64,000 nt of DNA from Streptomyces sp. SLBN-31 (GTDB lineage Bacteria; Actinomycetota; Actinomycetes; Streptomycetales; Streptomycetaceae): the NCBI RefSeq assembly GCF_006715395.1, contig NZ_VFNC01000001.1:558001-622000 (forward strand), written 5' to 3'. Positions 50,441-60,700 of the stretch are shown piece after piece; the first letter of the stretch is position 1, and each line of letters starts with the position of its first letter. The notes under the pieces are model-generated. The model saw only the letters and a program-made list of their open reading frames with translations. It searched no databases and was not told the DNA's origin. The position numbers and the translations under genes were made by a program.

Positions 50441-53173
50441 TCAGAGTGCCTGCTTGCGGGAGAGCTGGTTGAAGGCCAGCCAGCCCGGCAGCACCGGCAG
50501 CCACAGCGTCAGCAGCCGGAACAGCAGTACGGCCGGGGCCGCGACCTCCTTGGGCAGACCCACGGCGATCAGACCGACCGTCAGCGTCGCCTCGACGGCG
50601 CCCACGCCGCCCGGGGTCGGGGCCGCGGAGCCGAGGGCGTTGCCGGCGAGGAAGACGACGGCGACGCTGGCGATGCTGAGCGAGGTGCCCTGCTGGCCGA
50701 AGGCGCGGATCGAGGCGTCCAGGCACATCACGAAGCAGGCGGTCAGCAGCAGCATGCCGCCGATGCCGGTGACCAGCTTCTGCGGCCGCTGCAGCACGTC
50801 CAGCATGCGCGGCACGACACCGGCGAAGAGCGAGCGCACGCGCGTGACGACGAATTTCCGCAGGAACGGCACCGAGGTGACCACCAGGACGAGCACCGCC
50901 ACCGTCAGCAGACCCGCGATGACGGTCCGGGACGGCGACAGCGACGGCGTCTTCTCGGTGCCGGTCAGGTAGCCGAAGGACAGCAGCATCAGGATGTGGC
51001 AGCCGAGCCCGAACAGCTGGGAGGCACCCACGCTCGCGACCGCCAGGCCGGGCCGAACGCCCGCGCGCTGCAGGAAACGCGTGTTGAGCGCGACACCGCC
51101 CACCGCCGCCGGCGCCACGATCTTCACGAACGATCCGGCGACCTGGGCCGCGACGGTCCGCAGGAACGGCACCCGCTCGGGCACGAACCCCAGCAGGGCC
51201 ATCGCCGCGGCGAAGTAGCTGGCCGCGGAGAACGCGAGGGCCGCGACGACCCAGCCCCACTGCGCGTTCTCGATCAGCGGCCCGAACTCGATGTGGGTGA
51301 GCTGCGTGAGCAGGAAGTACGCGCCGATGGCACCCGCGATGAAACTGATCAGAGTCCGCGGCCGCACCCGCTCCAGCCGGGCCGGCTCGACCGGCGCCTG
51401 CGGCCTGATGAGCAGCACCTGGTGGCGGATCTGCGTGAGCAGATCCTCTTCCCGCGCTTCGTCGATGGCCTCGTCGATGGCCCGCTTCTCGGCCCGGGCC
51501 TCGGCCCGTACGGCCTTCTTGTCGGGCTTTTCGAGTACGGGCCCGGCGCTGTCGTCGGCCGCCTCCAGGCGGGCCTGCTTGGCCTGCCGCGACGCCTCCA
51601 GAACCGCCTCACGCTCGCGCTGGGCCCGTTCCCTGGCCAGCCTGCGCAGGGTCGCCCGGGAGGTGCGGCTGAGGGCGATGGGCTGCAGCATCGGCAGGCA
51701 GTCGGCCACCGCGTCCGGGCCGAGCACGGCCACCGCCGACGCGACCGCGCGCTCGGCGCCGACCCGCAGACCGAGCGTCACCAGGAGCTGGGAGACGTCC
51801 ATGCGCAGCAGCAGATCGCCGGCCGCGATCTCGCCGACGCGCAGGTCGGTGAGGATGACCGTGCCGGAACGATCCACCAGAATCGCGTCGCCCACGAGCC
51901 GGCGGTGCGCGATGCGCCGGGACTGCAGGGCCCGCACCTGGTGCCAGGTGTCGTGCAGCAGTTCGTCGGTGATCTCGTCGTCCGCCAGGGAGTCGAGTGT
52001 GCGCCCGCCGGTGTGCTCGTAGACGAGCATCACCGCGTCGGGGCCGAGTTCGGAGGTCGCGATCAGCTTGGGCGCGTTGGCGCCGGCCGCGATGGCCGCG
52101 TAGGCGAGCAGAGCCTCCTGCTCCAGGGCCTGGCGCAGCGACTGCAGGCTGCTGCGGGTGGCGAAGCCGCGCAGGGTGAGGTTGCGCCACGCGCGGTAGA
52201 AGAACCCCTGGGCCTGCTGCTCACGGTCGACGACGGTCACGTCCAGGGGCGGCCCGTCCTCCAGGGTGACGAAGTAGCGCCGGCCGCGGTCGCCGGTCTC
52301 GTGGGGCTCCGGCACCTCCTCGCGAGCCGCGGTCACCGGGCGGAACCCGACGTGCCGCAGGCCCGCCATCAGCGTCCTGCCGGTGGGGCGGACGTTGGGC
52401 GATCCGACCGCGTAGAGCGTGCCGTAGGCCACGGTCCAGCCGATCAGCACCGTCAGGATGATCGAGAACGGTGTCGTGTAGCCGGTGACCAGCATCGAGA
52501 ACGCGTCGAGGAGCAGCACGATCCACAGCACGGCCCGCCAGCGGGGCCGCCGTGACATGCCGACCGCGGTCATGTAGGCGATGACGGGGGCGAGATATCC
52601 GTGCACCGGGTCGGTCAGGGCGTGGATGTCGCCGGGGGAGGGCTGGGTGAGCGCCTCCTGGATGGAGCCGGGGGCGGCCTTGGCGACCCACAGGTCGGTG
52701 GCGAGCGTCACACCGTGCGCGAGGACCGCCGCGAGGACGCCATCGGCGATGCGCAGCCCGTCGCGCTTGATCAGCCGCTCGATCGCGAACGCGACCGGAA
52801 CCAGCAGGATGGCGATGCTGGAGGCCAGCCCTGCGATCTTGATGAGCAGGTCGGGCGCCTGCCCGGTGCCCTTGTTGATGTCCTGTTCGAGGCCCGACGT
52901 GGTGCCGTGCGCGAACGCGGCGATCGCGAGCAGCAGCACGATCCCCAGCACGCCCACCATCAGGCGCATCAGGTCCGAGGGGCGGTGCACGCGCGCGGGG
53001 AGAAGCGGTTCGTCGCCCTCCACCTCGTCGATGTGCGCCTCCTCGACGAGGTCGACGTCGTCCCTGTCCGAGGCCTTCGCGGACGTCCCCGTGCCGCCGG
53101 AAACGGGTTCCGGGCGCGACGAAGCGTCAGAGGTGCTCTCCGCGTCCTCTGGGTGCACACCCTGCTGCTTCAT
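50441..53173 (-). CDS. kinase-like domain fused to LPG synthase/flippase-type membrane domain
   Basis: This is a 910-residue membrane protein. A disordered N-terminus (about 1-65) is followed by about six helices (68-260). A cytoplasmic kinase-like domain (about 300-520) comes next, with RRIAHRRLVGDAILVD and VILTDLRVG in place of HxD and DFG, so it is probably catalytically dead. A coiled-coil linker follows, then a UPF0104/LPG-synthase membrane domain (about 605-905, with APTPGGVGAVEATLTVGLI). Such proteins move or modify lipids. The start ATG 53173 follows AAGAG; GTG 53197 is possible. The fusion is found in other Streptomyces, I believe. Confidence 0.83.
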   Translation of the reverse strand: MKQQGVHPEDAESTSDASSRPEPVSGGTGTSAKASDRDDVDLVEEAHIDEVEGDEPLLPARVHRPSDLMRLMVGVLGIVLLLAIAAFAHGTTSGLEQDINKGTGQAPDLLIKIAGLASSIAILLVPVAFAIERLIKRDGLRIADGVLAAVLAHGVTLATDLWVAKAAPGSIQEALTQPSPGDIHALTDPVHGYLAPVIAYMTAVGMSRRPRWRAVLWIVLLLDAFSMLVTGYTTPFSIILTVLIGWTVAYGTLYAVGSPNVRPTGRTLMAGLRHVGFRPVTAAREEVPEPHETGDRGRRYFVTLEDGPPLDVTVVDREQQAQGFFYRAWRNLTLRGFATRSSLQSLRQALEQEALLAYAAIAAGANAPKLIATSELGPDAVMLVYEHTGGRTLDSLADDEITDELLHDTWHQVRALQSRRIAHRRLVGDAILVDRSGTVILTDLRVGEIAAGDLLLRMDVSQLLVTLGLRVGAERAVASAVAVLGPDAVADCLPMLQPIALSRTSRATLRRLARERAQREREAVLEASRQAKQARLEAADDSAGPVLEKPDKKAVRAEARAEKRAIDEAIDEAREEDLLTQIRHQVLLIRPQAPVEPARLERVRPRTLISFIAGAIGAYFLLTQLTHIEFGPLIENAQWGWVVAALAFSAASYFAAAMALLGFVPERVPFLRTVAAQVAGSFVKIVAPAAVGGVALNTRFLQRAGVRPGLAVASVGASQLFGLGCHILMLLSFGYLTGTEKTPSLSPSRTVIAGLLTVAVLVLVVTSVPFLRKFVVTRVRSLFAGVVPRMLDVLQRPQKLVTGIGGMLLLTACFVMCLDASIRAFGQQGTSLSIASVAVVFLAGNALGSAAPTPGGVGAVEATLTVGLIAVGLPKEVAAPAVLLFRLLTLWLPVLPGWLAFNQLSRKQAL

Positions 53174-53359
53174 CGTCTCTTCTTGATCTCGTATCACCGG
53201 TCACCGCCCGCATGATGGTGGCATGCCCCACCGACACACGGGGGCATCAGGGTGCAAACGCGGGGGCGGACAGTCTGCCGGAAGCGCCGCCCGGGGGCGA
53301 GGGATACGCACGGTCACGAGCACGTCCCACTGTCGGTGGCGTGGGGCAGGATGGGCCGG

Positions 53360-53746
53360 ATGAGCGAGGAGAGCCTGCCGCACGAGGACCGACCGGAACA
53401 CCCGGACGCGCTGCCGGAGTACGCCGAGCGAGTCCTCGAGGTCGCCGAACTGGTACCGCCCGGGCGTGTCATGACTTACGGGGACGTCGCCGAGTGGCTT
53501 CAGGAGGGCGGACCCCGGCAGGTCGGCCGGGTGATGGCCCTCTACGGAGGTGCCGTGCCCTGGTGGCGCGTCGTCCGCTCGGACGGCGTCCTGCTGCCCG
53601 GGCACGAACTGCGGGCGCTCGACCACTACCGCGCCGAGGGCACGCCTCTGAAGGAGGCGAGCAGGGCCGCCCAGGGCCACCTGCCGCGCCTCGACATGAA
53701 GCGGGCGCGCTGGGACGGCGGCGGACGCGCTGAGGGTCACACCTGA
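53360..53746 (+). CDS. alkyltransferase-like (ATL) DNA-damage sensor, MGMT family
   Basis: This is a 128-residue protein of the O6-alkylguanine alkyltransferase fold. The active-site PCHR of true MGMT is replaced by PWWR (W68, W69), so it cannot accept alkyl groups. RVMTYGDVAEWL (recognition-helix Tyr) and the arginine in RQVGRVMAL are kept. ATL proteins bind O6-alkylguanine and flag it for nucleotide excision repair. The ATG at 53360 is preferred; 53351 is possible. It is encoded just ahead of the AdnAB genes. Confidence 0.9.
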   Translation: MSEESLPHEDRPEHPDALPEYAERVLEVAELVPPGRVMTYGDVAEWLQEGGPRQVGRVMALYGGAVPWWRVVRSDGVLLPGHELRALDHYRAEGTPLKEASRAAQGHLPRLDMKRARWDGGGRAEGHT

Positions 53747-54003
53747 CAGCTTCCGCCATCCGGCAACCCCGTGTGTGACCCGTGATCCGTATGGGGGAAC
53801 AGGGGCATGTCTGTCGCATGCCGTACGTTCGAGGGGCGAGGGACATGCGAGGCGTGAGCGTCGGGAGGGAAGAAGCGGAAGCTCTGCTTCCGTCCCGCCC
53901 GTCGGCGTAGCGTCGGCTGCACACGTCCCCCTCACCCCGCGATCACCGCCGTGCACGCACGGTGGTCGGACAACCAGCACACCCACCAGGACCGGCGAAC
54001 CAC
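53747..54003 (+). other. 257-nt gap with a hairpin, upstream of adnA
   Basis: CGGAAGC-TCT-GCTTCCG (53876-53892) forms a small hairpin in a purine/pyrimidine-rich tract. No clear promoter consensus or gene is seen. Confidence 0.4.
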
Positions 54004-57000
54004 GTGAGCTCCTCTTCCTCCACCAGGCGCCTGTCGCACCCCGCGGTGCGACAGGGGAACCGTGGCGCTTACCGGCTGGTGCGTACCCCTCCGGTCCGAC
54101 CGGATCCCCCTCTTCTGGACGCCGCTCAGCGCTCCGTGGTTGACCACAGGTCCGGCCCACTGCTCGTTCTCGCAGGTCCCGGCACCGGAAAGACGACCAC
54201 ACTCGTCGAGTCCGTGGCGGCGCGCATCGCCCGTGGCGGCGACCCCGCGCGCGTGCTCGTGCTGACGTTCAGCCGCAAGGCGGCCGTCGAGCTGCGCGAC
54301 CGCATGGCGCTGCGCGTGGGGGCGGCCCGCGCTCCCCAGGCGACCACCTTCCACTCGTTCTGCTACGCCCTCGTGCGCGCCCACCAGGACAGCGAGCTGT
54401 TCGTGGAGCCGCTGCGTCTGCTGTCCGGCCCGGAGCAGGACGTCGCCGTCCGCGAACTGCTCGCCGGCCAGCCCGACCTGGAGCGACTCGGCCTCGCGCA
54501 CGTGCGCTGGCCGGACGAGCTGCGCGCCTGCCTGACGACCCGGGGCTTCGCCGACGAGGTCCGCGCGGTCCTCGCCCGCAGCCGGGAACTCGGCCTGGAC
54601 CCGGTCGCGCTGGACGACTTCGCCCGCCGTATCGGCCGCCCCGACTGGCGTGCCGCGGCGGCCTTCCTCGCCGAGTACCTCGACGTCCTCGACATGCAGG
54701 GCGTGCTCGACTACGCCGAACTGGTCCACCGCGCGGTCCTCCTCGCCCGTCGGCCCGAGGTCGCCGAACGGCTCGCCGCGCAGTACGACGCCGTCCTCGT
54801 CGACGAGTACCAGGACACGGACGCGGCCCAGGTACGGCTGCTGCACGCGCTCGCGGGCGGCGGCCGCACCCTCGTCGCCTTCGGCGACCCGGACCAGTCG
54901 ATCTACGCCTTCCGGGGCTCCGACGTGAACGGCATCCTGGAGTTCCCTCACGACTTCCCGCGCGTGGACGGCCGCCCGGCGCCCGTGCAGGTCCTGCGCA
55001 CCTCCCGCCGCTCCGGCGCCGCCCTGCTCGCCGCGACCCGCCTGCTCACCCAGCGCATGCCGCTCACCCGGCTGCCGGCGGAGAAGGTCCGCGCCCACCG
55101 CGAGCTCGCCCCCGTCCGGGAGGGCGGCCGCGCCGAGGTGTACACGTATCCGACGTCCGGTACGGAACTGGACAACATCGCCGACATCCTGCGCCGGGCC
55201 CACCTGGAGGACGGTGTCCCGTGGCGCGACATGGCCGTCCTGGTGCGTGCCGGGTCCCGGACGATCCCCACGGTCCGCCGCGCGCTGACGGCCGCCGGCG
55301 TGCCCCTGGACATCGACGGCGACGACCTGCCCCTGGGCCACGAACCGGCGGTGGCCCCCCTGCTGACGGCCCTACGGGCGGTGGCCACGGCGGAGGAGGG
55401 GACGGCTCAGCCAGAGGAGAACCGGCGCGAGCAGCCCGCATCCGAGGCGTCCCCGCCGGGCAAGGCCCTGGCCGAGGACGCCCCGCCCGAGGCGGCGCTG
55501 TCCGAGGAGACTCCGCGCGAGCAGACCGCACCCTGGGCGGCCGTGCCGGGCGAGGCCCTGGCCGGAGAGACCCCGTCCGAGGCGGTCCTGCCCGAGGCGA
55601 CTCCCTCCGACGCGCCCTCGTCTGAGGCGACTCCCTCCGACGCGCCCTCGTCTGAGGCGACTCCCTCCGATGCGCCCTCGTCTGAGGCGACTCCGTCCGA
55701 CGCGATCCCGTCCGAGGCGACTCCGTCCGACGCGATCCCGCCCGGAGAGCCCCCGTCCGAAGCGTCCACGCCCATGGCCCGCTCGCCCGAGGCGGCAGCC
55801 CCCTGCTGGCTCGATACCGAAACCGCCCTCAGCCTCCTCGCGTCCCCCCTCGGCGGTATGGACGCCGCCGACCTGCGTCGTCTCGGCCGGGCCCTGCGGG
55901 ACGAGGAGCGGGCCGCGGGCAACGCGCTGCCGCCGCCGTCGGACGAACTGCTCGCGCGGGCCCTCGCCGAGCCGGAGCGCCTGGCCGTGCACGACCCCGC
56001 GTACGCGCGTGGCGCGCAGCGGCTCGGTGCCCTGCTCCGCAAGGCCAGGGAACGGCTCGCGGGCGGAGGCACGGCCGAGGAGGCGCTGTGGGACCTGTGG
56101 CAGGGCACGCCGTGGCCCACCCGCCTGGAGCGTTCCGCGCGGCGCGGCGGGGCCGCCGGGCGCAACGCCGACCGTGACCTGGACGCCGTGTGCGCGCTGT
56201 TCGCGACCGCCGCGCGCGCGGAGGAGCGCACCGGCGGGCGGGGCGCCCTGAACTTCCTGGAGGAGATCGAGGCCGAGGACATCGCCGCCGACACCCTCAC
56301 GCGGCGTGCGGTACGTCCGGACGCCGTACGCCTGATGACGGCGCACCGCTCCAAGGGCCTGGAGTGGCGTCTCGTCGTCGTCGCAGGCGTCCAGGAAGGA
56401 CTGTGGCCCGACCTGCGCCGCCGCGGCTCGCTCCTGGAGGCCGACCGCATCGGCCGTGACGGACTCGCCGAACCGCTCACCCCGGGCGCGCTGCTCGCCG
56501 AGGAGCGCCGCCTGTTCTACGTCGCCGCCACGCGCGCGCGTGAACGCCTCGTCGTCACCGCCGTGAAGGCACCGGCCGACGACGGCGACCAGCCTTCCCG
56601 CTTCCTCACCGAACTCGGCGTCGAACCCAAGGACGTCACGGGCCGGCCGCGCCGCCCCCTGTCCGTCGCCGCACTGGTCGCGGAACTGCGTGCCACGACG
56701 GTCGACCCGCGCGTCTCGGACACCCTCAGGCAAGCGGCCGCCCACCGGCTCGCACGCCTCGCCGCGCTCGCCGACGAGGACGGCCGCCCGCTCGTCCCCT
56801 CCGCCCACCCCTACCGCTGGTGGGGAATGTTCGAGCCGACCGAGAGCAAGGTGCCGCTGCGCAACCGCGACCAGCCCGTTGTGCTCTCCGGAAGCGCCCT
56901 CGACCAGCTCGCCAACACCTGCTCGCTGCAGTGGTTCCTGGGCCGCGAGGTGAAGGCCGACGCGCCCGCGACGACCGCCCAGGGCTTCGGCAACGTCGTG

Positions 57001-57687
57001 CACGTCCTCGCCGACGAGGTCGCCTCCGGGCACACGCCCGCCGACCTCGCCGTCCTCATGGAACGCCTCGACTCGGTGTGGAACGCCCTCGCCTTCGACG
57101 CGCCGTGGAAGTCGGCGCAGGAGAAGGAGAACGCGCGCGTGGCGCTCGAACGCTTCCTGAAGTGGCACGTCATGGACCGCACCGGCCGCACCCCGGTGGC
57201 CAGCGAGCACGACTTCGACGTGACACTGGCGGCCGGTGACTACGAGGTCCGCATCCGCGGTCAGATGGACCGGGTCGAGGCCGACGGCGAGGGCCGCGCC
57301 TACGTCGTCGACTTCAAGACCGGCAAACAGGCGCCCACAGCGCGCGAGGTGGAATGCCACCCCCAGCTCGCCGTCTACCAGCTCGCCGTTCGCGAGGGCG
57401 CCGTGGACGAGGCCTTCGACGGCCTGCGCCCCGAGCCCGGCGGCGCCGAACTGGTGCACCTGCGCCAGGGCGCCGCTCAGCGCGACGGCGGCGAGACGCT
57501 GCCCAAGGTGCAGGCCCAGGACCCCATCGAGGGCTCGGCGGGGGAGTGGGTCGGCGACCTGCTCGCCACGGCCGTCGGAAAGGTGCTCGACGAGAGGTTC
57601 ACGCCGACCGCCGGACAGCACTGCGCGCATTGCGCGTTCCGGGCGTCCTGCAGTGCCCGACCCGAGGGCCGGCACATCGTCGAGTAG
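54004..57687 (+). CDS. adnA: AdnA-type UvrD/Rep helicase-nuclease with Fe-S cluster
   Basis: This is a protein of about 1227 residues. The superfamily 1 helicase motifs are AGPGTGKTTTL (about 56-66), TFHSFC, VDEYQDTDAAQ, GDPDQSIYAFRGS, MTAHRSKGLEWRLVVV and FYVAATRARERL. A RecB-like nuclease follows, with VDFKTGK. Cysteines C973 and C1207/C1210/C1216 are placed for a 4Fe-4S cluster. AdnA pairs with AdnB to resect double-strand breaks. The segment about 455-600 is an Ala/Pro/Glu/Ser-rich insert with five decapeptide repeats. The GTG at 54004 is tentative. It lies 101 nt before adnB. Confidence 0.9.
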   Translation: MSSSSSTRRLSHPAVRQGNRGAYRLVRTPPVRPDPPLLDAAQRSVVDHRSGPLLVLAGPGTGKTTTLVESVAARIARGGDPARVLVLTFSRKAAVELRDRMALRVGAARAPQATTFHSFCYALVRAHQDSELFVEPLRLLSGPEQDVAVRELLAGQPDLERLGLAHVRWPDELRACLTTRGFADEVRAVLARSRELGLDPVALDDFARRIGRPDWRAAAAFLAEYLDVLDMQGVLDYAELVHRAVLLARRPEVAERLAAQYDAVLVDEYQDTDAAQVRLLHALAGGGRTLVAFGDPDQSIYAFRGSDVNGILEFPHDFPRVDGRPAPVQVLRTSRRSGAALLAATRLLTQRMPLTRLPAEKVRAHRELAPVREGGRAEVYTYPTSGTELDNIADILRRAHLEDGVPWRDMAVLVRAGSRTIPTVRRALTAAGVPLDIDGDDLPLGHEPAVAPLLTALRAVATAEEGTAQPEENRREQPASEASPPGKALAEDAPPEAALSEETPREQTAPWAAVPGEALAGETPSEAVLPEATPSDAPSSEATPSDAPSSEATPSDAPSSEATPSDAIPSEATPSDAIPPGEPPSEASTPMARSPEAAAPCWLDTETALSLLASPLGGMDAADLRRLGRALRDEERAAGNALPPPSDELLARALAEPERLAVHDPAYARGAQRLGALLRKARERLAGGGTAEEALWDLWQGTPWPTRLERSARRGGAAGRNADRDLDAVCALFATAARAEERTGGRGALNFLEEIEAEDIAADTLTRRAVRPDAVRLMTAHRSKGLEWRLVVVAGVQEGLWPDLRRRGSLLEADRIGRDGLAEPLTPGALLAEERRLFYVAATRARERLVVTAVKAPADDGDQPSRFLTELGVEPKDVTGRPRRPLSVAALVAELRATTVDPRVSDTLRQAAAHRLARLAALADEDGRPLVPSAHPYRWWGMFEPTESKVPLRNRDQPVVLSGSALDQLANTCSLQWFLGREVKADAPATTAQGFGNVVHVLADEVASGHTPADLAVLMERLDSVWNALAFDAPWKSAQEKENARVALERFLKWHVMDRTGRTPVASEHDFDVTLAAGDYEVRIRGQMDRVEADGEGRAYVVDFKTGKQAPTAREVECHPQLAVYQLAVREGAVDEAFDGLRPEPGGAELVHLRQGAAQRDGGETLPKVQAQDPIEGSAGEWVGDLLATAVGKVLDERFTPTAGQHCAHCAFRASCSARPEGRHIVE
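55594..55743 (+). repeat. five tandem 30-nt repeats inside adnA
   Basis: Units at 55594, 55624, 55654, 55684 and 55714 encode EATPSDAPSS or EATPSDAIPS. Copies 1-3 are nearly identical; copies 4-5 form a second subtype. Weaker related units precede them. Confidence 0.92.
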
Positions 57688-57759
57688 CTCGGGTGATTCA
57701 TCACACCACCCGTGCCGACCTGCGCTTCCGTCGGCTCGGAGGGTGATTTCGTCCTCCGC

Positions 57760-57781
57760 TGTCAGTGGTCGCCGCTAGCCT
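57760..57781 (+). promoter_or_regulatory. RecA-NDp (PafBC-type) DNA-damage promoter of adnB
   Basis: TGTCAGTG (57760-57767), 8 nt, then TAGCCT (57776-57781). This fits the actinobacterial LexA-independent DNA-damage motif tTGTCRgtg-N8-TAnnnT. The expected transcription start falls at or next to the GTG start codon at 57789. Confidence 0.85.
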
Positions 57782-57788
57782 CTGTGAT

Positions 57789-60700
57789 GTGCCGCCCCGT
57801 ATCACCGATCCCGATCAGCTCAAGGAGCTCCTCGGGATTCCGTTCACCCCGGAGCAGACGGCCTGCATCATCGCGCCGCCCGCCCCGCAGGTGATCGTGG
57901 CCGGCGCCGGGTCGGGCAAGACGACGGTGATGGCGGCCCGCGTGGTCTGGCTGGTGGGCACCGGCCAGGTCGCCCCCGAGCAGGTACTGGGCCTGACCTT
58001 CACCAACAAGGCCGCCGGGGAGCTCGCCGAACGCGTCCGCAAGGCGCTGATCAAGGCGGGCGTCACCGACCCGGACGTCATCGACCCGGACAACCCGCCG
58101 GGCGAACCGGTCATCTCGACCTACCACGCGTTCGCCGGCCGCCTCCTGACCGACCACGGACTGCGCCTCGGCCTGGAGCCGACCTCGCGTCTGCTCGCCG
58201 ACGCCACCCGCTTCCAGCTCGCCGCACGTGTGCTGCGGGAGGCCCCGGGCCCCTATCCGGCCCTCACCCGCTCCTTCGCGGACCTCGTCAGCGACCTGCT
58301 GACCCTCGACGCCGAACTCGCCGAGCACCTCGTGCGCCCCGAGGACGTCCGCGCGTACGACGCCGAACTGCTGCGCACCCTGCAGGGCGCCAAACTCACC
58401 AACGCCGATCTGCGCAAGGTCCCCGAGGCGGCCGCCGCCCGCCGTGAACTGGCCGACCTGGTGGTCCGCTACCGCGCCGCCAAACGCGAGCGCGACCTGC
58501 TCGACTTCGGCGACCAGATCGCCCTCTCCGCACAGCTCGCGCGCATCCCCGAGGTCGGCCGCGTCCTGCGCGACGAGTTCCGGGTGGTCCTCCTGGACGA
58601 GTACCAGGACACCTCGGTGGCCCAACGCATCCTCCTGGCGGGCCTGTTCGGCGGCGGCACCGGCCACCCGGTGACCGCCGTCGGCGACCCCTGCCAGGCG
58701 ATCTACGGCTGGCGCGGCGCGTCCGTCGCCAACCTGGACGACTTCCCCGAGCACTTCGCCCGCCCCGACGGCCGCCCCGCCACCCGCCAGGCGCTCAGCG
58801 AAAACCGCCGCAGCGGCGGCCGCCTGCTGGACCTCGCCAACGGCCTCGCGGAACCGCTGCGCGCCATGCACGCGGGCGTGGAGGCCCTCCGCCCCGCCCC
58901 GGGCGCCGAACGGGACGGCGTCGTACGCTGCGCGCTGCTGTCCACCCACGCCGAGGAGATCGACTGGATCGCCGACTCGATCGCCCACCTGGTGAACACC
59001 GGCAAGGCGCCCGGCGAGATCGCCGTGCTGTGCCGCACGGCGACCGACTTCGCGGAGATCCAGGGCGCGCTCGTCGCCCGGGACGTCCCCGTCGAGGTGG
59101 TCGGCCTGTCCGGGCTGCTGCACCTGCCGGAGATCGCCGACCTGGTCGCCGTCTGCGAGGTGCTCCAGGACCCCGGCGCCAACGCCTCCCTGGTCCGGCT
59201 GCTCACCGGTCCGCGCTGGCGCATCGGCCCGCGCGACCTCGCCCTCCTGGGCCGCAGGGCACGGCTGCTCGTGTCCCACGCGCGGGTGGAGGACGACGAC
59301 GACCGGGACCGGCGGCTCGCCGAGGCCGTTGAGGGGGTCGATCCGTCGGAGGTGATATCGCTCGCCGACGCCCTCGACACCTTCCTGGAGATGCCGCTCG
59401 ACGCGGAGCGGGAGGAGGACGGGCTGCCGTTCTCGCCGGACGCGCGCGTACGGTTCGCGCGCCTGGCCGCCGAACTGCGCGACCTGCGCCGGTCATTGTC
59501 CGACCCGCTGATGGACGTCCTGCACCGCGTCCTCGCCGTCACCGGCCTGGAGGTGGAGCTGTCGGCGTCCCCGCACGCCCTGGCCGCCCGCCGCCGCGAG
59601 ACGCTCTCCAACTTCCTGGACGTCGCCGCCTCCTTCGCCGCCGGGGACGGCGAGGCGAGTCTGCTCGCCTTCCTGGGTTTCCTGCGCACCGCGGCGCAGT
59701 ACGAGAAGGGCCTCGACAACGCCCTGCCCGGCGGCGAGAACACCGTGAAGGTGCTCACCGCCCACAAGTCGAAGGGCCTGGAGTGGGACGTCGTCGCCGT
59801 CCCGGGACTGGTCAAGGACACCTTCCCCAGCACCAAGGGCCGGGAGAAGTGGACCGCCCAGGGCAAGGTGCTGCCGCACGCGCTGCGCGGCGACGCCGAC
59901 ACCCTGCCCGACGTCGAGTCCTGGGACTCCCGCGGCCTGAAGGCCTTCCAGGAGGCGATGAAGGAGCACCAGCACACCGAGGAACTCCGCCTCGGCTACG
60001 TCACCTTCACCCGCCCCCGTTCCCTCCTCCTCGGCTCGGGCCACTGGTGGGGCCCTACCCAGAAGAAGCGGCGCGGCCCCTCCGACTTCCTGCTGGACCT
60101 GTACGAGCACTGCGAGGCCGGGCACGGCGAGATCGAGGTGTGGGCCGAGGAGCCCGCCGAGGACGAGGAGAACCCCGTCCTGCACACGGCGAGCGCCGAC
60201 CAGGTCTGGCCCCTGCCGCTGGACGAGGCGTCCCTCGCCCGCCGTCGGACGGCCGCCGAAACCGTCCTGGCACACCTGGAGGACCTCGCCTCCCACGAGG
60301 ACGGCCACCCCGCGGCCGTACACGACCCGGACCGTCACGAGGACCCGGAGTGGCCCGCGCCGCCGGACGACGAGGATCCCTACGGCGAAGAGGACCCGTT
60401 CCCGGACGAGGAGCCCGGAGACTGGGACAGCTGGTCCGCGGACCGCCCGACGGTCCCGCACCAGGCGACGGGGCCGGAGAGCGCCGAGCACGTCGGCACG
60501 CGCGCGCCGGAGCACACCCGTGCGCGCGAGCACACCCGCCTCACTCCCGAGGAAGCCCGCACCATCGCCTCCTGGGACCGCGACCTGGACGCGCTCACCG
60601 GCGAGCTCCTGCGCGCGCGGGAGGCCGTCACCGACGTCCCGCTGCCGGTGACCCTCACCGCGTCGCAGGTGCTGCGGCTGGCCGCCGACCCGGACGGGTT

